Below are positions 53,225 to 61,602 of a DNA stretch of 64,000 bases, in pieces. Under the pieces are notes generated by a model that was given only the letters and a program-made list of their open reading frames with translations, had not been told where the DNA came from and ran no database searches. The translations under genes were made by a program, and so were the position numbers. The DNA is taken from positions 62,001 through 126,000 of the forward strand of contig JAFGCX010000010.1 of NCBI GenBank assembly GCA_016932415.1, in the 5' to 3' direction. This DNA is from Candidatus Krumholzibacteriota bacterium (GTDB lineage Bacteria > Krumholzibacteriota > Krumholzibacteriia > Krumholzibacteriales > Krumholzibacteriaceae). Within the stretch, counting starts at the first letter, position 1; every line of letters starts with the position of its first letter.

Positions 53225-53346
53225 GTTCTCCATCTTTCATCTTCTTGCCATTCCTGTCGTAATCTGGTACTCTCTGCGCTCAAGCGGGGGAGTGGATATT
53301 TGTAGATATTCTTCTTCCCTAGCGCTGTCATTTATACTGGTCATCG

Positions 53347-55014
53347 ATGGTGGGCATGATCGTGCCGCTGGCAGATCAAAGCCCGACTGACCTCGGGAAA
53401 GAGTGCTGGATGGAATTCGAGGCTTTTGTCAGAGATCATACGCTGAAAGTGGAAGAACTCGAAAGAGAAGGAAGCCTGGCATACTGGAACGCCTCACGAA
53501 GTGGCAGCAATGATGATTACGCAGTTTATGCCGCGTCTGTAAAAAGACTTGAGAAGATATACGCTGACAAAAGAGATTTCGAATATGTGAAAAAGACCAG
53601 AGAATCTCTCGTTTTCGATGACCCGGAGCTCAGAAGGATATGTGATATCCTTTATCTCAAATATCTTGGTAACCAGATCGACAGTGATCTTCTCGAACGG
53701 ATGGTGGATCTGTCCAGTGAGATAGACAAACGATTCAGTACATACAGGCCTGAAGTCGAAGGAAGCGAGATATCGACTAATGACGTATATAATATTCTCA
53801 GAGAGAGCCATGACGAAAAAGAAAGGCGAGCTGTCTGGGAAGCGAGTAAAGCTGTCGGAGAGAGCGTCAATGGGAAGCTGCTCGAGCTGATTGGATTGAG
53901 GAACGAATCGGCACGGCTGGTCGGATTCGATAACTACTACACGATGGCGATGGTCCTTGGCGAGCAGGACGAGAAAGAACTCCTTAGGATCTTTGATGAA
54001 CTCGACAGGCTTACTGAGGAACCCTATCGATACTTCAAGGAAGAACTCGATCTGAAGTTGTCCGGGATATACGGGATCGAGTCGTCTATGATCATGCCGT
54101 GGCATTACCATGATCCTTATTTCCAGGAACTTCCCGCGACAGGTGCCGGCGATTTCAATCATTATTACAAGGGAAGAGACATAGTCAGGCTCGCCGCGGA
54201 TTTCTATTCGGGGATCGGGATGCCCGTTGACGACATCCTTTCGCGAAGTGATCTTTATGAGCGGCATGGCAAAAATCCCCATGCCTTCTGTACCGATATC
54301 GACAGGAAGGGCGACATAAGGATACTCTGCAATATTATCGATAACAACCAGTGGATGGATACAATGCTTCACGAACTGGGGCACGGAGTCTATGACAAGT
54401 ATATCGACGGAGATCTCCCCTGGCTGATAAGGATCTATCCCCACCTCTGCACCACTGAAGCATCGGCGATGTATTTCGGCCGGTTATCTCACGATCCACT
54501 CTGGATGAAAGAATCGCTTGGCCTGAGTGAAGTGGAAATAGGCGAGATCGGACCGGAACTGAAGAAGGCGATGAGAAACAAACAGTTGATTTTTGCCCGA
54601 TGGGTCCAGGTAATGTTCAATTTCGAAAGGGAGATGTACCGGGATCCGCAGCAGGATCTCTGTTCCCTCTGGTGGGATCTCAAGGAACGGTTCCAGATGG
54701 TGAGGCGGCCCGAAGGCAGGAACAAGCCTGATTACGCGGCCAAGATCCATATAATCTCCTCACCCGTATATTACCATAACTATATGCTGGGGGAACTTAT
54801 AGCTTCACAGTTGCATCACTGTCTCGAAGCGGGTCCCCTGGCTCTGAACGGTCCAAACGGTATATACGGAAACTGCGCTATTGGAGAGTATTTCCGCGAG
54901 AAGGTGTACAAACCCGGCAATATACTTCCCTGGGACAAACATGTCGAAATGGCAACCGGTGAACCTCTGACAGCCCGGTATTTCGTGGAACAATTTGTGA
55001 GGGAGCAGGTTTGA
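53347..55014 (+). CDS. Zinc metallopeptidase, M2/M3-like (gluzincin)
   Basis: A 555-residue cytoplasmic, mostly helical peptidase. The zinc motif is HELGHGVYDKYI (about 342-353), with the downstream glutamate in TTEASAMYFGRL about 25 residues later. The long helical N-terminal part fits M2 (ACE-like) or M3 (oligopeptidase-like) enzymes; I favour M2 by the shape of the helical part and C-terminal region (HNYMLGELIASQLHH). No signal peptide, so intracellular peptide turnover is likely. Several ATG/GTG codons near 53347-53410 could be the start. Confidence 0.82.
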   Translation: MVGMIVPLADQSPTDLGKECWMEFEAFVRDHTLKVEELEREGSLAYWNASRSGSNDDYAVYAASVKRLEKIYADKRDFEYVKKTRESLVFDDPELRRICDILYLKYLGNQIDSDLLERMVDLSSEIDKRFSTYRPEVEGSEISTNDVYNILRESHDEKERRAVWEASKAVGESVNGKLLELIGLRNESARLVGFDNYYTMAMVLGEQDEKELLRIFDELDRLTEEPYRYFKEELDLKLSGIYGIESSMIMPWHYHDPYFQELPATGAGDFNHYYKGRDIVRLAADFYSGIGMPVDDILSRSDLYERHGKNPHAFCTDIDRKGDIRILCNIIDNNQWMDTMLHELGHGVYDKYIDGDLPWLIRIYPHLCTTEASAMYFGRLSHDPLWMKESLGLSEVEIGEIGPELKKAMRNKQLIFARWVQVMFNFEREMYRDPQQDLCSLWWDLKERFQMVRRPEGRNKPDYAAKIHIISSPVYYHNYMLGELIASQLHHCLEAGPLALNGPNGIYGNCAIGEYFREKVYKPGNILPWDKHVEMATGEPLTARYFVEQFVREQV

Positions 55015-55856
55015 TCTGGCTTTTACCTGCCGCCGCAGCGTCGATAGCAATCGCTGTCATTCTAAAGGTTAATGAAGGCTGGAAGGGTGACCGTCTTCTT
55101 CTTGCCGGAGCGAATTATATAGTAGCATCGTCTCTGGCGCTGCTTTTTATTCGATTCAGGGTTCATGTGCCGGCGGCATCGACTTTCTGGCTTGCCAGCG
55201 TGACAGGGATCAATTACGTACTGGCATTCCTGGTACTTATGGCTGGTATATCGAAAGGCCCCCTTGCCGTATCAGTCACTGTGATGCGTCTGTCGGTCGC
55301 TCTTCCCGTTCTGGCCTCGATCTTTTTCTGGGCCGAGAAACCTCTTCCTGGCCAGTGGGCGGGAATGATTCTCGGCGGCGTATCGTTTATTCTTTTCGGG
55401 GCAGGAGTTGCCGGAAAGGGGAAGACGCGTTCAGCCGGCAGGAACTTCTGGCCGGTTATGATGATCCTCTTCCTCGTCACAGGTATCACGAGTATCCTTC
55501 TCAAGTCGTTCAGCGAGACTTTACGTGATGTAGACAGAATGGTATTTACCTGGATTCTTTTTACGGTAGCGGCTGTTTTTACCTGGATAATGATTGCCGT
55601 AAGAAGAGTACCTTTCGACAAAAGGACTTTCATGCTGGGGCTTCTTCTCGGGATCCCCAATCTTCTCAGCACTTTTTTTGCCCTTATAGCTCTCAGATCT
55701 GTACCCGCTTCAATTGTCTTCCCGTTTATAAATGTAACTGTGATAACGGGATCGACGCTTGCCGCCTTTTTCATCTGGAAGGAGAGGCTCGGCAAGGTGG
55801 CAATAACAGGGCTTGCGGCAGCGGTGGTTGCTATTATATTATTATCAATGAAATGA
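55011..55856 (+). CDS. EamA/DMT-type transporter
   Basis: A 281-residue membrane protein with about ten short helices in two halves, as in EamA (drug/metabolite) transporters. Hydrophobic segments recur from residue 1 to 281; FFWAEKPLPGQWAGMILGGVSFILFGAG and FIWKERLGKVAITGLAAAVVAIILL mark equivalent ends of the two repeats. TTG at 55011 overlaps the upstream TGA and follows GGGAGCAGG. Substrate unknown. Confidence 0.78.
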   Translation: MIWLLPAAAASIAIAVILKVNEGWKGDRLLLAGANYIVASSLALLFIRFRVHVPAASTFWLASVTGINYVLAFLVLMAGISKGPLAVSVTVMRLSVALPVLASIFFWAEKPLPGQWAGMILGGVSFILFGAGVAGKGKTRSAGRNFWPVMMILFLVTGITSILLKSFSETLRDVDRMVFTWILFTVAAVFTWIMIAVRRVPFDKRTFMLGLLLGIPNLLSTFFALIALRSVPASIVFPFINVTVITGSTLAAFFIWKERLGKVAITGLAAAVVAIILLSMK

Positions 55857-55951
55857 GTACCCGATCCCGGTGTCGAACGGCAAATTTATCGTTTGCGATA
55901 TCGCGGATGGGAGTCAAGGTATTTTAAAGGATCTTTTAGACGGGAGCAGTG

Positions 55952-56662
55952 ATGAAAAGAAGCATCCTTCTGAGTATCATCCTCGCAGTCGCTTTTACTT
56001 CGGCAGCGGCGACAAAGGAAAAGAGCCCTTACGCGAAATATGTCGAGGACAAGACCGCGGTCAATTTTGTCGCCGCCTATAATAATTACGAGATGGAGCG
56101 GGCGGATACTGTCAACAATATGGCCACAATATTTCTCGCCTATCTTCACATGTCAGAGATGAACCGCAACCTTGATATGCTCAAGGAGAATATCGGGAGC
56201 CTCAGCGGAAAGCACAAGTTCAACTATGCCAATATCCTGCTTAGTCTTGGAAGATATGATGACGCGATAGAGATTTACAAGCAGCTTAATATGGAAACGC
56301 CGAAATGGTCATGTCCATGGCGGCACCGTGGAGAGGCTCACTGGAAGAACGGGGAATATGAGGAGGCCGTGGCGAGTCTTGAAAAAGCGATCGAGACCAG
56401 AGAGACGCATTACGATGCCTATACTCAGCTCGCTCAGGTCCTTACCGATATGAAAGAATACAAGAGAGCTCTCGAAGTCCTGGAAAAAGGATTTACTTAT
56501 TATGGCAAGGATATCGAGGATCCAGAGGAAGAAGTGAATATGCTCGATATCAATTTTCTCTACCTGACGCTTCTCAGGGAGAATGGCAGGATCGAGGATG
56601 CAGATATTTTGAAAGCGAGACTGGAAAAGCTATCTCCCGGCGATGAGAGGCTCAGCCAATAA
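55952..56662 (+). CDS. Secreted TPR-repeat protein
   Basis: A 236-residue protein with a cleavable signal peptide (about 1-19, ending TSAAA) and four TPR-like helix pairs (about 75-230; GRYDDAIEIYKQLNMETP and EYEEAVASLEKAIETRE are clear). A periplasmic protein-protein contact role is likely. The ATG at 55952 has GGGAG at 5 nt; a GTG three bases earlier is possible. Confidence 0.75.
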   Translation: MKRSILLSIILAVAFTSAAATKEKSPYAKYVEDKTAVNFVAAYNNYEMERADTVNNMATIFLAYLHMSEMNRNLDMLKENIGSLSGKHKFNYANILLSLGRYDDAIEIYKQLNMETPKWSCPWRHRGEAHWKNGEYEEAVASLEKAIETRETHYDAYTQLAQVLTDMKEYKRALEVLEKGFTYYGKDIEDPEEEVNMLDINFLYLTLLRENGRIEDADILKARLEKLSPGDERLSQ

Positions 56663-56687
56663 CACCGGCGGGAACTGAAACTGACTG

Positions 56688-56725
56688 ACAGCCCGGTCTT
56701 CCTTTGCGAAGAGGAACCGGGCTGT
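56688..56725 (+). terminator. Strong hairpin, likely terminator
   Basis: ACAGCCCGGT (56688-56697) and ACCGGGCTGT (56716-56725) form a perfect 10-bp stem with an 18-nt loop that can itself pair (CTTC with GAAG). It lies about 25 nt after the TPR gene stop. The T run after it is short (TTGTCGTT). Confidence 0.6.
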
Positions 56726-56769
56726 TGTCGTTCCGGTCCGTGTCGTCCACGCTGTACTGGAGGAAAAGG

Positions 56770-56910
56770 ATGCTCGGAGCGATAGCCGGAGATATAACAG
56801 GATCGCCGTACGAATTGCCGGATCGATTGACACGCTGTCCCCGGCTGAGAGAGGATGAAAAGCCCCGTGTTTTTTCAGGAGGAGGATCATGCTTGCCAGT
56901 TTTTCGATAG
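56770..56910 (+). pseudogene. Remnant of an ADP-ribosylglycohydrolase gene
   Basis: A short frame of 46 codons with a good GGAGGAAAAGG ribosome-binding site starts MLGAIAGDITGSPYE, the hallmark N-terminus of ADP-ribosylglycohydrolases (whose acidic residues bind Mg2+). From there on, the sequence bears no resemblance to the family and stops with TAG inside the next gene. An intact enzyme would be about 250-300 residues, so nearly all of it is lost, most simply by one large deletion. The start and Shine-Dalgarno site are still intact. Alternative: an unrelated short peptide that happens to share 15 residues. Confidence 0.55.
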
Positions 56911-57194
56911 TACCTGTGGGTATCGGAGCGAATCTGGGCAACGAAGTCGCGCAGATTATTTCGATCATAGATGAATCGGGGCTGGAATACCGGATGGGAC
57001 CGATGGAAACAACGGTCGAGGGAGAATTTGATGATCTTATCCGGCTTATAACCAGGTGTCATCACCATATGAAAGGACTCGCGCCGCGCGTCCTGACGAC
57101 GATAAGAATCGATGACTTCGATTCAGGGCAGGGCAGGCTTCACGGGAAGATCGCTGACGTTGAGAAGATTCTCGGACGGCAGGTAAGGAAATGA
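56889..57194 (+). CDS. MTH1187-type thiamine-binding protein
   Basis: A 101-residue protein of the MTH1187/YkoF (DUF77) family: MLASFSIVPVGIG at the start, GLEYRMGPMETTVEGEFDDLI in the middle and a C-terminal helix. Such ferredoxin-fold proteins bind thiamine or related compounds. AGGAGGATC precedes the ATG. The 5' end overlaps the remnant frame of the preceding pseudogene by 22 nt. Confidence 0.85.
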   Translation: MLASFSIVPVGIGANLGNEVAQIISIIDESGLEYRMGPMETTVEGEFDDLIRLITRCHHHMKGLAPRVLTTIRIDDFDSGQGRLHGKIADVEKILGRQVRK

Positions 57195-57264
57195 CTGTCG
57201 CCTGCTTGAGTGAGACCCACGCATATCCGGGATAAGAAGGTAATTACCCGGCAGGAGGAGTGAA

Positions 57265-58110
57265 ATGAGAATTCTGACTATCGCGATCCTGATAACCTCG
57301 ATAGCGGCTGCCGGCTCTAACGCTCAGACGCTGGCGAAAAAGTGGGCAACGGAGCCTTTGTTTGAGACGCCTGAATCGGTTGTTTATGATGACGAGAACC
57401 ACATTCTGTTCGTTTCGAACATCTCCGGCCGTCCTGACGAGAAGAACGGGATGGGTTTTATCTCCAGATTATCGATGAAAGGCGAGATTAAAAAATTAAA
57501 ATGGATAACCGGTCTTAATGCGCCAAAGGGGATGGGAATCTTCAGGGGCAAGCTTTTTGTCTCTGATATAGACGAACTTGTTGTAATAGATATCGCGAAA
57601 AGCGCTGTTGTACAGCGCTACAAGGTCGCTGGCTCGATATTCCTCAACGATATAGCGGTCGACAAAGGAGGAAACGTCTATATATCCGATTCGATGAGGG
57701 ACCAGGACGCGATTTATCGTTTCGACGGGCAGAATGCCGTGTTATGGCTCCAGGGAAGGAAGATCCTCAGGCCGAACGGGCTTTGTTTTGACAATGGCAA
57801 CCTCATCGTCGGCGTATCGGGAGATGGGATGCTTCGTCAGGTAGATATGAAAACAAAAGAAATATCCGACAGGGTCGCGACCGGGTCTAATATTGATGGA
57901 GTGGCTGTCGACGGAAAGGGTAATTTCATCGCCAGCGACTGGAAAGGCAGGACGGTCTTCATCGAACCGGACGGAGTGACGACTGTCCTTCTTGACACAA
58001 GCGCGGAGAAGATAAATGCCGCCGATATATGTTTTCTGAGTAAATGGAATATGCTTCTGATACCGACTTTTTATGACAACAGGGTCGTGGCGTGTACACT
58101 GAAGTATTAA
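57265..58110 (+). CDS. Exported SMP-30/gluconolactonase-like beta-propeller protein
   Basis: A 281-residue exported protein: signal peptide (about 1-20, ending SNAQT) followed by a six-bladed propeller of the SMP-30/NHL type. Seen: ETPESVVYDDENHILFVSN, ITGLNAPKGMGIF, LNDIAVDKGGNVYISDS, LRPNGLCFDNGNLIVGV and IDGVAVDGKGNFIASDW, one per blade. The conserved N/D positions of lactonases are partly kept, but enzymatic activity cannot be claimed. GCAGGAGG precedes the ATG. Confidence 0.78.
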   Translation: MRILTIAILITSIAAAGSNAQTLAKKWATEPLFETPESVVYDDENHILFVSNISGRPDEKNGMGFISRLSMKGEIKKLKWITGLNAPKGMGIFRGKLFVSDIDELVVIDIAKSAVVQRYKVAGSIFLNDIAVDKGGNVYISDSMRDQDAIYRFDGQNAVLWLQGRKILRPNGLCFDNGNLIVGVSGDGMLRQVDMKTKEISDRVATGSNIDGVAVDGKGNFIASDWKGRTVFIEPDGVTTVLLDTSAEKINAADICFLSKWNMLLIPTFYDNRVVACTLKY

Positions 58111-58120
58111 AAGGAAAGTC

Positions 58121-58210
58121 ATGAAAAGTTTCAGAGAAGAATTATCTTTGATTATCCAGGGAAGACGCGAATTTATCAGTATCGATGGTATTGTTAAGGG
58201 CAGTCTGTAA
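58121..58210 (+). CDS. Possible 29-residue peptide
   Basis: A short frame starting MKSFREELSLIIQGRREF, preceded by AAAGGAAA at good spacing and located 11 nt after the propeller stop. No relative is recognised. The frame may be chance; the ribosome-binding site is the only positive evidence. Confidence 0.2.
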   Translation: MKSFREELSLIIQGRREFISIDGIVKGSL

Positions 58211-58239
58211 CGCAGCGAATTGTGGGGTAAAGAAAAGTA

Positions 58240-58268
58240 TTGCCATCAGCCACGATATCGTATAGTAT
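58240..58268 (+). promoter_or_regulatory. Promoter candidate for the pyr operon
   Basis: TTGCCA (58240-58245), a 17-nt spacer and TAGTAT (58263-58268). The transcript would start near 58275, just upstream of the PyrR-type binding loop. Confidence 0.45.
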
Positions 58269-58283
58269 CACTCCACTATGCCT

Positions 58284-58315
58284 TTTAATCTGGTCCGGGA
58301 GGCCAGAAAAGGATC
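58284..58315 (+). promoter_or_regulatory. PyrR-binding loop (anti-antiterminator) of a pyr attenuator
   Basis: TTTAATCTGG-TCCGGGAGG-CCAG followed by AAAAGGAT matches the well-known PyrR recognition hairpin of pyr leaders (pattern GTCC-n-GAGAGGC-n-GAAGGAT) in order and spacing. CTGG (58290-58293) pairs with CCAG (58303-58306). Its GGGAGG can alternatively pair with CCTCCC of the terminator, giving the antiterminator. PyrR plus UMP would stabilise this loop and allow termination. Confidence 0.75.
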
Positions 58316-58328
58316 AGAAGGATAATGA

Positions 58329-59120
<792 letters not shown>

Positions 59121-59170
59121 TCACGGTAGCGGCTGGTATTCGGCCGGTGCTGGAAGGAGGTAATCAGAAA

Positions 59171-60121
59171 GTGCAATTTAACCGCAAAGATCTCCTCGGG
59201 CTCGAGGACCTGAGCGCAGAGCATATCAAACTGATCCTTGATACAGGCGACAATTTCAAGGAAGTCCTCAGCCGGAAAATAAAAAAGGTCCCGGCTCTAA
59301 GAGGTGTCACGATCGCCAATGTCTTTTACGAACCGAGCACAAGAACGAGGATGAGTTTTGAGCTGGCGGAAAAAAGGCTTAGCGCGGACATAATAAATTT
59401 TTCAAAGGCCACTTCATCGGTTAAAAAAGGCGAGACCCTGCGAGATACACTTGAGAACATCAAAGCGATGAAAGTCGATATAGTGGTGATGAGGCACGGA
59501 TCGTCAGGTGCTCACAAGTTTGCCAGCGAATTTCTGGATGCTTCGATAGTCAATGCCGGTGATGGCAGGCACGCTCATCCCACGCAAGCTCTTCTTGATA
59601 TGATGACTCTAAGGGAACATTGGGGGACCTTCAATGGCAAGAGAGTTACGATCATCGGCGACATCCTTCATAGCAGGGTAGCCCGATCGAACATCTGGGG
59701 CCTGACCAAGATGGGGGCGAAGGTGACGGTTTGTGGACCTCCCACGATGATGCCCGTAGATGTCGAAAGACTCGGGGAAGGAGGCGTCAGGCTTGAATAT
59801 GATCTCAGGAAAGCGATCGAAGGCGCTGACGCTATCAATATCCTTCGGATCCAGCTCGAAAGGCAGAAGAATTCTCTTTTCCCGAGTTCAAGGGAGTACT
59901 TCGAGGTCTTCGGAGTTTCTTCGGAAGTACTGAAGGCAGCGCCCCCGGATTGTATAGTGATGCATCCCGGCCCTATAAACAGGGGAGTGGAAATAGCGCA
60001 GGAAGTAGCAGACGGAAAGCAGGCGGTAATCCTGCCACAGGTGACAAATGGCGTGGCGGTGCGGATGGCGGTCCTGTTCCTGATAGCGGGAGGCAAGGTA
60101 GAAGAAGACGAAAATAGTTGA
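59171..60121 (+). CDS. pyrB: Aspartate carbamoyltransferase, catalytic subunit
   Basis: Condenses carbamoyl phosphate with aspartate, the second step of de novo UMP synthesis. The 316-residue protein has FYEPSTRTRMSFE (carbamoyl phosphate motif), VMRHGSSGAHKFA, HAHPTQALLDMMTL and HPGPINRGVEI. GTG at 59171 follows a near-perfect AAGGAGGT by 9 nt; the longer in-frame start overlaps that site. No pyrI regulatory chain is present. It lies 50 nt after pyrR. Confidence 0.94.
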   Translation: MQFNRKDLLGLEDLSAEHIKLILDTGDNFKEVLSRKIKKVPALRGVTIANVFYEPSTRTRMSFELAEKRLSADIINFSKATSSVKKGETLRDTLENIKAMKVDIVVMRHGSSGAHKFASEFLDASIVNAGDGRHAHPTQALLDMMTLREHWGTFNGKRVTIIGDILHSRVARSNIWGLTKMGAKVTVCGPPTMMPVDVERLGEGGVRLEYDLRKAIEGADAINILRIQLERQKNSLFPSSREYFEVFGVSSEVLKAAPPDCIVMHPGPINRGVEIAQEVADGKQAVILPQVTNGVAVRMAVLFLIAGGKVEEDENS

Positions 60122-60194
60122 AAGATCCCTCACGCGTATCGAAAGATATATTCAGTATCGATTGCCTGTTAAAGAGCGAAAAAGAGGAGAGCAG

Positions 60195-61496
60195 ATGGTC
60201 AATTGGAAAGATAAAAAGGAGTTCTGGATCACAGGCGCGAAGCTGGCCGACCCTGAAGCGGGGAAGATAAAAGCTGGCTCAATACTGGTCCAGAAAGGCC
60301 TTATCTCGGAGATCCAGTGGCAGAAGAAGGTAGAGACCGAACTGCCGGTGTTTGATTGTGAAGGGTTTCTTATCGCCCCTGGTTTCATTGATATACACAC
60401 GCATCTGAGAGAGCCTGGAAACGAGGACAAGGAGACGATAGCGACTGGAACCGCGGCAGCTGTTGCCGGTGGATACACGTCCATACTCTGCATGGCCAAT
60501 ACCGATCCGGTGATAGACGATCCAAGCGTCGTTGAATACGTAAACAGAAGGGCCCAGACAGATGGTAACTGCAGGGTCTACGTGACGGGGGCCGTCACAA
60601 AAGGGCTCGATGGGGAGCAGATAACAGAGTTCTTCCATCTTAAAAAAGCCGGCATAGTAGCTTTAAGCGACGATGGCAGATATATAGCCAATTCAAGCGT
60701 GATGAGAACCGCGCTGGAATACGCCAGGATGCTCGATCTCCCGGTCATCGTTCATTGTGAGGATCCCTATCTGACCGACGAATCGCAGATGAACGAAAGT
60801 TATGTCTCAACGCGTCTTGGCCTTAAGGGGGCACATGCCGCGTCAGAGGAGATAGCAGTCGCCAGGGATATCAGGCTGGCTCAGTTGACAGGCGCCAGGC
60901 TTCATATCGCGCATGTCTCGACGGAAGGATCACTCGAGCTTATAAAAGCTGCGAAAAAGAAAGGTGTCGCGGTCACCGCGGAAGTCTCGCCGCATCATCT
61001 GACTCTCGATGAATCGTTGCTCGAAAGTTATGACCGCAACCTCAAGGTGAACCCTCCGCTTCGAGGGCTTTCTGATATAGCCGCCCTGAGAACGGCTCTT
61101 AACGACGGGACTATTGATTGTATCGCTACTGATCACGCTCCTCACACCGAGATCGATAAGCAGGTCGAGTTCAATTTTGCTCCTCCGGGGATGACAGGTC
61201 TCGAGACATCGTTTGCCCAACTCCATACGGAACTTGTCCTTAACGGAAAATTTGAGCTTATCGACCTGATACGGATGCTGACGACCGGACCGGCTGGAGT
61301 CATCGGACTTTCCGGAGGTAAGCTGGCAGCAGGGGTTCCGGCCGACCTGGTCCTGATCGATCCAAAGGAAGAATGGGTCTTTAAAAAAGAAATGATCAGG
61401 TCAAAAGCGTCGAATACGCCTTTGATCGGAAAGAAATTTACCGGCAGGATAAAGGGAGTTTTCCTTGAGGGAAGATGGTGTTCCGATGTATCCTGA
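60195..61496 (+). CDS. pyrC: Dihydroorotase
   Basis: Zinc-dependent cyclisation of carbamoyl aspartate, the third step of UMP synthesis. The 433-residue class I dihydroorotase has the metal motif HTHLREPGNEDKE, VIVHCEDPY, RLHIAHVSTEGSLELI, EVSPHHLTLD and ATDHAPHT. AGAGGAGAGC precedes ATG 60195; the longer frame starts too close to pyrB. It follows pyrB by 73 nt in the same operon. Confidence 0.94.
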   Translation: MVNWKDKKEFWITGAKLADPEAGKIKAGSILVQKGLISEIQWQKKVETELPVFDCEGFLIAPGFIDIHTHLREPGNEDKETIATGTAAAVAGGYTSILCMANTDPVIDDPSVVEYVNRRAQTDGNCRVYVTGAVTKGLDGEQITEFFHLKKAGIVALSDDGRYIANSSVMRTALEYARMLDLPVIVHCEDPYLTDESQMNESYVSTRLGLKGAHAASEEIAVARDIRLAQLTGARLHIAHVSTEGSLELIKAAKKKGVAVTAEVSPHHLTLDESLLESYDRNLKVNPPLRGLSDIAALRTALNDGTIDCIATDHAPHTEIDKQVEFNFAPPGMTGLETSFAQLHTELVLNGKFELIDLIRMLTTGPAGVIGLSGGKLAAGVPADLVLIDPKEEWVFKKEMIRSKASNTPLIGKKFTGRIKGVFLEGRWCSDVS

Positions 61497-61602
61497 CCGG
61501 TGGATGCGCGATCCCGGAAAATCCGGGCAAGTCGGCCCCGGTTGATCATCAAAAGATCTGCCGGAATAAATATTCAGTGTTCCCCTGAGTCAGGGTCATA
61601 TT

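Noticed and set aside
55870-56082. Short plus-strand frame before the TPR protein gene
   Set aside because: Overlaps the signal peptide region of the TPR protein in another frame and has no motif.
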